A stretch of 64,000 nucleotides of DNA from an uncultured Bacteroidales bacterium (lineage in GTDB: Bacteria; Bacteroidota; Bacteroidia; Bacteroidales; Bacteroidaceae): assembly GCA_902778625.1 (NCBI GenBank), contig CACYYM010000017.1, forward strand, positions 1 to 64,000, written 5' to 3'. Positions 8,327 to 21,657 of this stretch are shown one piece after another (the stretch's first letter is position 1; each line of letters opens with the position of its first letter). Made by a program: the position numbers and the translations under genes. The notes below the pieces were generated by a model that searched no databases, was not told where the DNA came from, and saw only the letters and a list, made by a program, of their open reading frames with translations.

Positions 8327-9409
8327 GTGAATTCAATAGGAACGCTTTTTCGTTTGACGTCTTTCGGCGAGAGTCATGGCGCAGCAATCGGCGGCGTCAT
8401 TGATGGGATGCCAGCTGGCATCGAAGTAGATATGGCTTTCATTCAGAGCGAGTTAGCCCGGCGTAAACCAGGGCAGAGCTGTCTCACGACGGCTCGCAAG
8501 GAAGACGACGAGGTGGAACTCCTTAGCGGTATTTTCGAGGGAAAGACGACTGGCACGCCTATTGGCTTCCTTGTTCGCAACACGAATCAGCACTCGGAAG
8601 ACTACGAGAACCTGCGAAACGTGTATCGTCCCTCGCACGCTGACTTCACATACGAGCAGAAGTATGGCATCCGCGACCATCGAGGCGGCGGTCGAAGCTC
8701 AGCTCGCGAAACAATCAGTCGTGTCGTGGCTGGTGCCTTTGCTAAGCTAGCCTTGCGTCAGCTTGGCATCAACATCAAGGCCTATACGCAGCAAGTTGGC
8801 GACATCGTTTTGCCCGGAACTTATCTCGACTACAATCTCGATAAGACGGAAGAGAACGCGGTACGTTGTCCGGATGAAAACGTGGCAGAAGAGATGTCGC
8901 AACTCATCTTGAGAGTCAAGGCAGAAGGTGATACGATAGGCGGCGTTATTGCCTGTGTTATAAGTGGTTGTCCAGTTGGTCTTGGAGAACCGGTTTATGA
9001 TAAGTTACAGGCAAAGTTGGGTGCTGCGATGCTTAGCATCAACGCAGTGAAGGGCTTTGAATACGGGCTTGGATTTGCCGGGTCGAGTGGTCGGGGCAGT
9101 GAACAGAATGATACTTTCGTGCCGGATGGCAATGGTGGCGTAACAACGACGACAAACAACAGCGGAGGCATTCAGGGCGGCATATCGAATGGTCAGGACA
9201 TTTACTTCCGTGTCGCCTTTAAGCCAGTTGCTACTTTGCTGAAAGAACAGGAAACGGTTGACAATCTGGGAAATGCAACGACGTTAACTGCAAGAGGCCG
9301 TCACGATGCTTGCGTCTTGCCACGAGCCGTGCCGGTGGTTGAAGCGATGGCTGCCATCACAATCCTCGACGTTTACTTGCTCAGCAAGTCAACCCAGATG
9401 GGCAGGTGA
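8327..9409 (+). CDS. aroC: Chorismate synthase
   Basis: Converts EPSP to chorismate, the last step of the shikimate pathway, using reduced FMN. Visible motifs are [16 protein letters not shown] at the N-terminus, the signature [20 protein letters not shown], and [12 protein letters not shown] place the start at the GTG at 8327, giving [18 protein letters not shown], because homologues begin there and the frame further upstream runs through the 22-bp repeat pair. An ATG at 8258 in the same frame is the alternative and would add 23 residues. Length is about 360 residues, normal for the family. The final 37 bases overlap the convergent EEP gene, so the two 3' ends share coding DNA. Confidence 0.92.
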   Translation: MNSIGTLFRLTSFGESHGAAIGGVIDGMPAGIEVDMAFIQSELARRKPGQSCLTTARKEDDEVELLSGIFEGKTTGTPIGFLVRNTNQHSEDYENLRNVYRPSHADFTYEQKYGIRDHRGGGRSSARETISRVVAGAFAKLALRQLGINIKAYTQQVGDIVLPGTYLDYNLDKTEENAVRCPDENVAEEMSQLILRVKAEGDTIGGVIACVISGCPVGLGEPVYDKLQAKLGAAMLSINAVKGFEYGLGFAGSSGRGSEQNDTFVPDGNGGVTTTTNNSGGIQGGISNGQDIYFRVAFKPVATLLKEQETVDNLGNATTLTARGRHDACVLPRAVPVVEAMAAITILDVYLLSKSTQMGR

Positions 9410-10323
9410 TCACTGACGCCACCTTTGTAAACAGGACCTTGGAAGGTGCGAAACGGTACGCCTTCTTTTGTCAAAAGGAACGAGAACTGTCCTACATTAA
9501 TTCTTTTTTCAATCATTGGCAACATGCTGGGACTGACAAGGATATGGTCGAGGTAGCTCCATTGCTTTCGGAAAAAGTAAGTGCCTTTGGCTTGAAGTAA
9601 TTCCTTTCGCCTTTGCGGCATAAGCGACGTCATTCTCTCGTAGATGTTCCGGAAGATTTTATCGTTCGGTTCGGCATTGAAGTCACCCATTAGCACAACA
9701 CTTTTGCCTGCCAGTTCGTCAAGCAAACTACATAATGTCGAGACGGCGAGCCGTCGATGCTTCTCACCTTGGCGTCCGCTGTTTGCACGACTTGGAAGAT
9801 GCACTAAAATAATATGTAATGTGTCGGGCAGAGTAGGACAAAGTCCCCAGGCATGCAGTATGTCGCGCGTTGGACTGAAGCCGTGCTCCTTCGAGGGAAT
9901 GCGGACCATCTTGTGCCCAAGCAAACGAAATTGCAGGGAATCGTAAAGCAATGCGACGTCAACGCCTCGCTCATCTGGTCCTTCTTCGTGAATGTAGGAA
10001 TAGCGAGCCCTGCGAAGTGGACTGCGACGAGTCAAATCGCGCAGCACCGTGTCGTTTTCCACCTCACACATCCCAATGACCATCGGCCAAGCATCATCGC
10101 CCGCAATAGCTGCAATGGTACGTGAAAGATTGTCGAGCTTCTTCCAATAACGGCTTCTTGTCCAGTGATAGCTCCCTTCGGGCAAGAACACGTAGTCGTT
10201 CTTCAACGAGTCGTGCTGACAGTCGAACACGTTCTCCACGTTCCACCAAGCTAACCTCTGCGCCCTTGCCTCATGGCAAAGACATAGAACGAAAAGGAAA
10301 GAAAGGAAAACAACTCGCCACAT
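9373..10323 (-). CDS. Secreted EEP-family nuclease/phosphatase-like protein
   Basis: 316 residues with a signal peptide (about residues 1-21, ending EARAQ). EEP superfamily markers: WWNVENVFD at the first strand, GMCEVEND with the metal-binding Glu, [26 protein letters not shown] with catalytic Asp and Asn, and [12 protein letters not shown] with the catalytic His. Members hydrolyse phosphodiesters or phosphate esters. Substrate cannot be read here. It is a paralogue of the protein at 53798-54844 (shared [29 protein letters not shown]). It is last in a three-gene minus-strand operon, 19 bases behind the YgjP-like gene, and overlaps aroC at its end. Confidence 0.85.
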   Translation of the reverse strand: MWRVVFLSFLFVLCLCHEARAQRLAWWNVENVFDCQHDSLKNDYVFLPEGSYHWTRSRYWKKLDNLSRTIAAIAGDDAWPMVIGMCEVENDTVLRDLTRRSPLRRARYSYIHEEGPDERGVDVALLYDSLQFRLLGHKMVRIPSKEHGFSPTRDILHAWGLCPTLPDTLHIILVHLPSRANSGRQGEKHRRLAVSTLCSLLDELAGKSVVLMGDFNAEPNDKIFRNIYERMTSLMPQRRKELLQAKGTYFFRKQWSYLDHILVSPSMLPMIEKRINVGQFSFLLTKEGVPFRTFQGPVYKGGVSDHLPIWVDLLSK

Positions 10324-10342
10324 TGTCCTTTGACATTTGAGT

Positions 10343-10861
10343 TTATAAATTTTGAATTAAGAACGACGTATTGTACTGTCTCATTTCCTTTCGTAAGGTC
10401 TTAGCTTTGCCGGCACAAACTTCATCGAGGCGTGCCCAGAAGCGAGGGCTGTGGTTCATCTCGATAAGGTGCGTCAGTTCGTGTTGCAAGATGTAGTCCT
10501 GAAGGTGTCGGGGCAAGAGAACAAGATAGAGCGAAAGGTTGATGCTGCCCTTTGAGCTGCAACTGCCCCAACGCCCTTTTGCAGAAGAAACCCTAATGGC
10601 ACTAATGCTGAGGCTCCGCTCGGCTGCCATTTCGAGGAGTCGCGGCACAAGTCTTTCCCTAACACGTTTGCGGGCAAAGGCTTCTAGTGTCTTTGTAATC
10701 CAAGCCTGAATGTCTTTGTCTGCCAAGACGTCTGCCGACTGATAATAGCAGACGACGCCAGCTTCGTCCATTTCCGCCCTTACAAACGACACATCCTTTT
10801 GCTCGAACCTCAGCCGGAAGTCTTCTGCATCAATGCGAGTTTCAGGCGTAAACCTTTTCAC
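10343..10861 (-). CDS. YgjP-type zinc metallopeptidase (M48/DUF45 family)
   Basis: 172 residues with no signal peptide. The signature is RVSSAKGRWGSCSSKGSINLSLYLVLLP followed by the zinc motif HELTH, with the third ligand probably the His in NHSPRFW. This is typical of YgjP/DUF45 WLM-like metallopeptidases, cytoplasmic proteins usually of unknown substrate. It lies between the GHL10 gene (93 bases upstream) and the EEP gene (19 bases downstream) on one strand. The functional link to these secreted neighbours is unclear. The start at 10861 is the first Met, directly after an AGGTGAAAAGG-like stretch. Confidence 0.85.
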   Translation of the reverse strand: MKRFTPETRIDAEDFRLRFEQKDVSFVRAEMDEAGVVCYYQSADVLADKDIQAWITKTLEAFARKRVRERLVPRLLEMAAERSLSISAIRVSSAKGRWGSCSSKGSINLSLYLVLLPRHLQDYILQHELTHLIEMNHSPRFWARLDEVCAGKAKTLRKEMRQYNTSFLIQNL

Positions 10862-10872
10862 CTTTTCACCTT

Positions 10873-10934
10873 TTGACTTCGTCGAGACTGCTCACGCTCG
10901 GCATAGTTCAAACAAGTTTGACTCTGCTCTCGCT
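10873..10934. repeat. Dispersed element containing TTGACTTCGTCGAGA
   Basis: The intergenic stretch contains TTGACTTCGTCGAGA (10873-10887), shared with the two 44-bp direct repeats near 52.55 kb, followed by GCTCACGCTCGGC and CAAACAAGTTTG. It separates the GHL10 and YgjP genes. I recall similar sequence between genes in Bacteroides, but cannot check this. Confidence 0.5.
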
Positions 10935-10954
10935 TAATCGCAGCCTTCACCTTT

Positions 10955-12436
10955 TCACAACTTTACCTTCTTCTTGACGGCCTTCGATTCGTTCTGAAGG
11001 CGGTCGAGAGCTGTGACGGCATAGGTGTATTTCGTGTCCCCGCCTTGATAAGAGAGCGGCAGCATCGTGCTTCGAGTGATGCAGAATATCTTTGAGGCAT
11101 CGTTGAGGTTCACTCTTTCGCCTGGACCGAAACGATAAACGACATACTGCTGTGCTTTGTCCATCACGCTTTTTGCCTTTGGGGCTGTCCAGAAGAGCAT
11201 TGGCCCGTCTTCTGTCCAAACGACAGCCGTCTTGCGAGGCTTCTTCGGAGCTTTATGGTCGATCCAAGGCATTTGGGGCTGTAAGGCAGGCGTGTTGTGA
11301 TAAATCTGTCGCAAAGCGTCCTGATAGCCGCCAATATTCTCGCAGACAGCAGCTGCATACCATTGGCAACTGCCTTGTATGCCTGGCAGAGAACGTTGCA
11401 ACTGATACTTGCGTGCCATTTGATGTTGATTGGGATTCGTCAGGTCAGCTGCCTTGACTGTTCGGTTCACGTCCTGACCGACAAAGATTGGACGCTGGCC
11501 TGCATTTGCGCTCCACCAACGGACGAGTGTCTCGTAGTCTGCTGCCTTATGGCCTATCTCCCAATATATCTGCGGGATGTTGTAATCGACCCAACCTTGA
11601 CGCACCCATTCGAGGACGTCGGCATAGAGGTCGTCGTAGTTCTGTGTGCCGTTTGTTGCGCTGCCGTTCGGATCGCTTCTTTGGTTACGGTAGATGCCGA
11701 AGGGAGAGACGCCGAACTTCACCCACGGCTTAGTCTGACGTATTTGTTGGCACATCTGCTGCATGAACTTGTTGACGTTCTGACGGCGCCAATCGCTCCG
11801 GTTCATGCCGCCTCCGTAAGCGTTGTAGGAAGCGTCGTCGGGGATGGGAACACCTGGAACCGGGTAGGGGTAGAAGTAGTCATCGATATGAATGCCGTCA
11901 ACGTCGTAGCGGCTCACGATGTCGCAGGTGACTTGGCAGATATAATCACGATTCTCGGGCCGACCTGGGTCGAAGAGGAACAGCCCGTCGTAGTTGAAGA
12001 AACGGTCTGGATGGCGCGAGTATTCGTGTGTCGTGGCCAGGGCCGTTGTGCCTTTTGTCTTGGCGCGATAGGGATTGATCCAAGCGTGAAGCTCCATTCC
12101 GCGAGCATGGCACTGCTCAATCATCCATTGCAGAGGGTCCCAATAAGGGTTTGGAGGCAGTCCTTGCTGTCCGGTGAGGTAGCGGCTCCAAGGCTCTAAC
12201 TGACTGGCATAGAGCGCGTCGCCTTCCACTCGAACTTGGAAGAAGATGGCATTGATGCCGTCCTTCTGCAGGTCGTCGAGCTGGCTTGTAAGCATGGCTT
12301 GCATACGGTCTCGACCAATGTTCTGGAACTGTCCGTTCACGGCTTGAATCCAAGCTCCACGGAACTCTCTCTTGGGATTCTGTCCCATCGCTGTTGCCGC
12401 CATCAAAAGCAGCAGAAAAAGTAATTTGTGCTTCAT
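10955..12436 (-). CDS. GHL10-type glycoside hydrolase-like protein (YngK/DUF187 family)
   Basis: About 493 residues, signal peptide ending AMGQ. The TIM-barrel shows FRGAWIQAV, INAIFFQVR, GMELHAWINPYR, RYDVDGIHIDDYFYPYP (conserved Asp pair), FGVSPFGIYRN and IPQIYWEIG. A fibronectin-like C-terminal segment follows (VVYRF...YAVTALDRLQNES). This is the GHL10 or glycosyl-hydrolase-like 10 group, thought to act on cell-wall or other glycans. I start it at the ATG at 12436, not six codons upstream, because a promoter box occupies 12444-12451 and transcription should begin about at this ATG. It leads an operon with the YgjP and EEP genes and is a distant paralogue of 20050-21585. Confidence 0.85.
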   Translation of the reverse strand: MKHKLLFLLLLMAATAMGQNPKREFRGAWIQAVNGQFQNIGRDRMQAMLTSQLDDLQKDGINAIFFQVRVEGDALYASQLEPWSRYLTGQQGLPPNPYWDPLQWMIEQCHARGMELHAWINPYRAKTKGTTALATTHEYSRHPDRFFNYDGLFLFDPGRPENRDYICQVTCDIVSRYDVDGIHIDDYFYPYPVPGVPIPDDASYNAYGGGMNRSDWRRQNVNKFMQQMCQQIRQTKPWVKFGVSPFGIYRNQRSDPNGSATNGTQNYDDLYADVLEWVRQGWVDYNIPQIYWEIGHKAADYETLVRWWSANAGQRPIFVGQDVNRTVKAADLTNPNQHQMARKYQLQRSLPGIQGSCQWYAAAVCENIGGYQDALRQIYHNTPALQPQMPWIDHKAPKKPRKTAVVWTEDGPMLFWTAPKAKSVMDKAQQYVVYRFGPGERVNLNDASKIFCITRSTMLPLSYQGGDTKYTYAVTALDRLQNESKAVKKKVKL

Positions 12437-12443
12437 AATGGCA

Positions 12444-12451
12444 CAAAGGTA
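12444..12451 (-). promoter_or_regulatory. -7 box (TACCTTTG) 7 nt from the GHL10 start, implying a leaderless transcript
   Basis: On the minus strand TACCTTTG is followed by only seven bases and then the ATG at 12436. Bacteroidetes transcripts begin a few bases after this box, so the mRNA would have almost no leader. The same layout precedes the second GHL10 gene. Confidence 0.6.
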
Positions 12452-12555
12452 CACTTTTTTCTTTGAAACGCCAAGAGAAAGGTGAATTATTTAAGTACAC
12501 AGATGTAAAAAAGAGGACAGGCTAATTGCCAGATTCCAAGAGTCCTGTTTTCAAA

Positions 12556-12663
12556 CCCCGCAGGCGGCGTTTCAATCCCCGCACGCGGCGTTGGCCATCC
12601 CCGCACGCGGAAATTGCCATCCCCGCACGCGGCGTTTGAAATGCCCCTGTAGGGAGTTTCCAG
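12556..12663. repeat. 22-bp tandem array, locus 3 (CCCCGCACGCGG type, five units)
   Basis: Units at 12556-12576 (21 bp), 12577-12598, 12599-12620 and 12621-12642 begin CCCCGCA(C/G)GCGG and vary in their second half. 12643-12663 is a decayed fifth unit. The core CCG-CACG-CGG is a perfect inverted repeat around CACG. This fills the 346-base gap between the divergent GHL10 and asparaginase genes along with their promoters. Confidence 0.9.
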
Positions 12664-12754
12664 ATTCGGTTGTTTTAATATGACTTTATTCTCCTCTTTT
12701 TTCAGATTTTATTCATTTTGAATTTATTCATTTTGTATTTTGAATTATTTGTTG

Positions 12755-12762
12755 TACCTTTG
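12755..12762 (+). promoter_or_regulatory. -7 promoter box (TACCTTTG) for ansA
   Basis: TACCTTTG followed by CAC, 20 bases before the ATG at 12783, preceded by an AT-rich tract rich in ATTCATTTTG repeats. Confidence 0.65.
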
Positions 12763-12782
12763 CACGGATATACAGCAAGGCC

Positions 12783-13826
12783 ATGAGCTACAAGACGCGT
12801 AAACCTGATGTGCTCCTCATCTACACAGGCGGCACGATTGGCATGAGGGAGAACCCTGAAACTGGGGCTCTCGAGAGTTTCAACTTCGATCTTATCCTCG
12901 ACGAAGTGCCCGAGCTAAGGCGCTTCGACTTCAACATACACGCCTTCACGTTCAATCCGCCTATCGACTCAAGCGACATGGGCTTGGAGCATTGGGCGAG
13001 ACTGGTGAGGGTTATTGCCGACAACTACGACCGCTTCGACGGCTTCGTCATCCTGCATGGCACAGACACGATGGCATACACGGCTTCTGCGCTCAGCTTC
13101 ATGCTCGAGAACCTTGGCAAGCCAGTCATCCTTACAGGTTCGCAACTGCCTATTGGCAAGCTCCGAACTGACGGCAAGGAGAACCTCATCACGGCCATCG
13201 AGATTGCTGCTGCCAAGCACGAAGATGGCTCGCCAATCGTGCCTGAAGTCTGCATCTACTTCAAGGAGAAGCTGATGCGTGGCAACCGCACGACAAAGAT
13301 AAATGCCGAGCAGTTCAACGCCTTCCGTTCGTACAACTATCCTGACCTTGCGACGGTCGGCATAGAGATACGCTATAACGAAGCTGCCATCCGCAAGCCT
13401 AATCCAAGCAAGCCTTTCAAGCCGCATTATCTGGTCGATTCGAATGTCGTGGTCTTGACGCTCTTCCCTGGTATCCAGCAGAACCTTGTTCATGCCGTGC
13501 TGAATATTCCTGGCGTACGAGCCGTAGTGATACGAACCTTCGGGACTGGTAATGCGCCTCAGCTGAAGTGGTTCAAGGAAGAACTCAAGGCTGCGAACGA
13601 GCGCGGACTGCTCTTGGTGAACATCACCCAATGCCAGTCGGGCAGCGTCCACATGGGGCTTTACGAGACGAGTCTGCCCTTGATTGAGGCCGGAGTGGTG
13701 AGCGGCTACGACAGCACTCCAGAGTGTGCCATTGCGAAGCTGATGTTCCTGCTTGGCCACAAGTTGCCGAAGGAGAAGATTCAGGAAATGATGGATAGCA
13801 ACCTTTGCGGGGAGATAACAAAGTGA
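12783..13826 (+). CDS. ansA: Type I L-asparaginase
   Basis: 347 residues, cytoplasmic (no signal peptide). Hydrolyses asparagine to aspartate and ammonia. Both threonine-containing active-site motifs are present: LLIYTGGTIGM near residue 11-21 with the nucleophilic Thr, and ILHGTDTMAYTASALSFM with the second Thr and Asp. SGYDSTPECAIAKLMFLLG near the C-terminus is typical. The TGA overlaps the uvrA ATG by one base, so uvrA is probably translated by coupling from this gene. That pairing has no metabolic logic that I can see. Confidence 0.93.
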   Translation: MSYKTRKPDVLLIYTGGTIGMRENPETGALESFNFDLILDEVPELRRFDFNIHAFTFNPPIDSSDMGLEHWARLVRVIADNYDRFDGFVILHGTDTMAYTASALSFMLENLGKPVILTGSQLPIGKLRTDGKENLITAIEIAAAKHEDGSPIVPEVCIYFKEKLMRGNRTTKINAEQFNAFRSYNYPDLATVGIEIRYNEAAIRKPNPSKPFKPHYLVDSNVVVLTLFPGIQQNLVHAVLNIPGVRAVVIRTFGTGNAPQLKWFKEELKAANERGLLLVNITQCQSGSVHMGLYETSLPLIEAGVVSGYDSTPECAIAKLMFLLGHKLPKEKIQEMMDSNLCGEITK

Positions 13827-16690
13827 TGGAGGATTGTATTAAGATAAAAGGTGCTCGGGTTAACAACCTGAAGAACGTCAGCCTTGAGATACCTCGAGGA
13901 AAGCTAGTTGTTATCACAGGTTTGAGTGGCAGCGGCAAGAGCAGCTTGGCTTTTGACACGCTTTATGCCGAAGGCCAGCGGCGTTATGTGGAAAGCCTGA
14001 GTGCATACGCCCGTCAGTTTCTTGGCAGGATGAACAAACCCGAGTGCGACTACATCAAAGGCATTCCGCCAGCTATCGCCATAGAGCAGAAGGTGACGAG
14101 CCGCAATCCGCGAAGCACGGTCGGAACAAGCACGGAGATTTACGAATACCTGCGCCTCCTGTTTGCCCGCGTAGGTCACACTTTCTCGCCAGTTAGCGGA
14201 AAGGAAGTAAAGCGCCACACCACGGAAGATGCTGTCCAATGCATGCTTTCCATGCCAGAAGGCACGAAACTGATGGTGATGTGCCCCATCACTTTGCCCG
14301 AAGGTCGCACCCTTGAGCAGCAACTCGAGATGTATCGCAAGAGTGGCTTTGCACGCTTGCTTGTCAACGGCGAAGTGATACGCATCGAAGAGTTCTCAGG
14401 GCAGAAAGGGGACATGTTCCTTGTCATAGACCGCTTAACGGCTGGCAGCGACCGCGATACGATTGCCCGACTTGTCGATTCCTGCGAGACCGCTTTCTAC
14501 GAAGGGCACGGCACAGCTATCATTGTTGAAGGTGAAAAGTTGAAAAGGCTAAAAGGTGAAAAACATGAAGCCTCTTCAAATTCGCAATTCTTCACTTTTT
14601 CAACTTCATTCGAGGCTGACGGCATCACCTTCGAGGAACCGACCGACAAGCTATTTGCCTTTAACTCTCCAATGGGCGCTTGTCCTGAGTGCGAAGGCTT
14701 CGGCAAGGTCATCGGCATCGACGAGCAGATGGTCATCCCCAACACGGCTTTGAGCGTTTACGATGGAGCAGTCGTCTGTTGGCGAGGCGAAAAGATGAGC
14801 GAGTGGAAGGACTGGTTCATCCGTTTCAACTCAGAGCGCGGCTTCCCCATCTTCAAGCCATACTTTGAACTTACTCAAGAAGAGAAAGACTGGCTTTGGC
14901 ACGGAACACCTCTTCCTTTGGGGAATATTCCTGCCGATTGGCAACTGTTTCCCGAGGAAAGGGAGTGGGGCTTGCTCTCCATCGATGCTTTCTTCGACTA
15001 CTTGCGCCAGGGACAATACAAGATACAAAACCGCGTGATGCTGGCTCGCTATCGTGGCAAGACGACTTGTCCGAAGTGCCACGGCACCCGTCTTCGTCCT
15101 GAGGCGAACTATGTGAAGGTGGGTGGAAAGAGTATCACAGAACTGGTAAACATTTCGGTTAGTGAGCTATTGCCTTGGGTGGAGAGCCTCAAGTTGAGCG
15201 AGCACGAAGAGAAGATTGCGAAGCGCATCCTCACGGAAATCAAGAACCGCTTGCAGTACCTCTTGGACGTCGGCTTGGGCTACCTGACGCTTAATCGCCC
15301 ATCGAACAGCCTGTCGGGTGGCGAGAGTCAGCGCATCAACCTTGCAACCTCGCTTGGCAGCAGTCTCGTTGGCAGCCTCTATATCCTCGACGAGCCCAGC
15401 ATCGGCTTGCATAGTCGCGACACGGAGCGGCTCATCAAGGTCTTGAAGCAGCTCCGCGACTTGGGCAATACGGTTATTGTGGTGGAGCATGACGAGGAAA
15501 TCATCCGCTCTGCCGACTGGCTTATCGACATAGGCCCTGAGGCAGGCAGGTTGGGTGGTGAGGTCATCTATAATGGTCCAGCCGAAGGCATCACATCTGT
15601 CGGCGAAGCCTCTCATACTTTGCGCTTCCTCACTGGTGCTGAAACCATTCCCCTGCCGCTTGCCCGTCGCAAGACGAACAGCTATATCGAAGTGAAAGGC
15701 GCTAGAGCTAACAACCTGAAGGGCATTGACGTGCGCTTCCCGCTTGGCGTGATGACTTGTGTGACTGGCGTGAGCGGAAGCGGCAAGAGCAGCCTTGTGC
15801 GCGACATCTTCTATAATTCGATGAAGCGCCAGCTCGATGAGGTTGCAGACCGTCCTGGCGAGTTCCTCGGCTTGGAGGGCGACATGAAGATGGTGAGCGC
15901 CATCGAGTTCGTGGATCAGAACCCAATCGGCAAGAGCACGCGCTCCAATCCCGTGACCTACGTCAAGGCATGGGACGAAATAAGGAAGCTTTTCGCAGCC
16001 CAGCCGCTTGCGCAGCAGATGGGCTTCACACCTGCCTATTTCAGCTTCAACACCGATGGCGGACGTTGTGAGGAATGCAAGGGCGAGGGCACAGTTACCA
16101 TCGAGATGCAGTTCATGGCCGACCTCGTGCTGCCCTGTGAAAGTTGTCACGGACAGCGGTTCAAGCCCGAGATACTCGATGTCCGCTTCCACGACAAGAA
16201 CGTCTGCGACATCCTCAACATGACCATCAATCAGGCCATTGAGTTCTTCACTGAGCACAAGCAGAAACGCATCATTGCCATGCTCAAGCCTTTGCAGGAC
16301 GTCGGCCTCGGCTACATCAAACTCGGGCAGTCCTCATCCACCCTGTCCGGCGGCGAGAACCAGCGCGTAAAGCTCGCTTACTACCTTGGAATTGAGAAGC
16401 ACAATCCGACCATCTTTATCTTCGACGAGCCCACGACAGGCTTGCATTTCCACGATATCAAGAAGCTTCTTGCTGCCTTCGATGCGCTTATTTCGCGCGG
16501 TCACACTATCATTATCATCGAGCATAACCTCGAGGTCATCAAGTGTGCCGACTACATCATCGACCTCGGTCCAGAAGGCGGCGATGCAGGCGGCTATCTC
16601 CTTGCCTGCGGCACTCCTGAACAAGTTGCCAAATGCGAGCATAGCTATACAGCCCAGTTCCTCCGAGAAAAACTAAAGGCTGGAAAATAG
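13826..16690 (+). CDS. uvrA: UvrABC excinuclease subunit A
   Basis: 954 residues. UvrA dimers recognise bulky DNA lesions and load UvrB. Visible motifs: Walker A VITGLSGSGKSS near residue 40, CPECEGFG and CPKCHGTRL in the first half, signature LSGGESQRI, ILDEPSIGLHSRD, the second Walker A CVTGVSGSGKSS, the zinc finger CEECKGEG...CESCHGQR, LSGGENQRV, and IFDEPTTGLH. I start it at 13826, where the ATG shares a base with the ansA stop. Near residues 235-260 there is an odd Lys/Ser-rich insertion (GEKLKRLKGEKHEASSNSQF), encoded by a GGTGAAAAG-type repeat that is an imperfect inverted repeat. Homologues are shorter here. Confidence 0.95.
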   Translation: MEDCIKIKGARVNNLKNVSLEIPRGKLVVITGLSGSGKSSLAFDTLYAEGQRRYVESLSAYARQFLGRMNKPECDYIKGIPPAIAIEQKVTSRNPRSTVGTSTEIYEYLRLLFARVGHTFSPVSGKEVKRHTTEDAVQCMLSMPEGTKLMVMCPITLPEGRTLEQQLEMYRKSGFARLLVNGEVIRIEEFSGQKGDMFLVIDRLTAGSDRDTIARLVDSCETAFYEGHGTAIIVEGEKLKRLKGEKHEASSNSQFFTFSTSFEADGITFEEPTDKLFAFNSPMGACPECEGFGKVIGIDEQMVIPNTALSVYDGAVVCWRGEKMSEWKDWFIRFNSERGFPIFKPYFELTQEEKDWLWHGTPLPLGNIPADWQLFPEEREWGLLSIDAFFDYLRQGQYKIQNRVMLARYRGKTTCPKCHGTRLRPEANYVKVGGKSITELVNISVSELLPWVESLKLSEHEEKIAKRILTEIKNRLQYLLDVGLGYLTLNRPSNSLSGGESQRINLATSLGSSLVGSLYILDEPSIGLHSRDTERLIKVLKQLRDLGNTVIVVEHDEEIIRSADWLIDIGPEAGRLGGEVIYNGPAEGITSVGEASHTLRFLTGAETIPLPLARRKTNSYIEVKGARANNLKGIDVRFPLGVMTCVTGVSGSGKSSLVRDIFYNSMKRQLDEVADRPGEFLGLEGDMKMVSAIEFVDQNPIGKSTRSNPVTYVKAWDEIRKLFAAQPLAQQMGFTPAYFSFNTDGGRCEECKGEGTVTIEMQFMADLVLPCESCHGQRFKPEILDVRFHDKNVCDILNMTINQAIEFFTEHKQKRIIAMLKPLQDVGLGYIKLGQSSSTLSGGENQRVKLAYYLGIEKHNPTIFIFDEPTTGLHFHDIKKLLAAFDALISRGHTIIIIEHNLEVIKCADYIIDLGPEGGDAGGYLLACGTPEQVAKCEHSYTAQFLREKLKAGK

Positions 16691-16712
16691 TTATGCCTTC
16701 GTTTTTGCTTCT

Positions 16713-21585
<4,873 letters not shown>

Positions 21586-21589
21586 GGCA

Positions 21590-21597
21590 CAAAGGTA
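21590..21597 (-). promoter_or_regulatory. -7 box (TACCTTTG) 4 nt from a GTG start, leaderless layout
   Basis: Minus-strand TACCTTTGTGCC runs directly into the GTG of the GHL10 gene at 21585. It is identical over 12 bases to the box before the other GHL10 gene at 12.44 kb. Confidence 0.6.
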
Positions 21598-21619
21598 ATG
21601 TTTTTTCGCGGATTTTTTA

Positions 21620-21627
21620 TAACTTTG
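21620..21627 (+). promoter_or_regulatory. -7 promoter box (TAACTTTG) for the cstA operon
   Basis: TAACTTTG, followed by TGG, lies 30 bases before the ATG at 21658. It is divergent from the GHL10/GH2 promoter. Confidence 0.6.
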
Positions 21628-21657
21628 TGGCGATAAATGTAGAAAAAGAAGTTGTTC

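Noticed and set aside
12556..12663. Possible CRISPR array
   Set aside because: The units follow one another without spacers, are only 22 bases long and differ between copies; no cas genes are present. The same holds for the other eight arrays.
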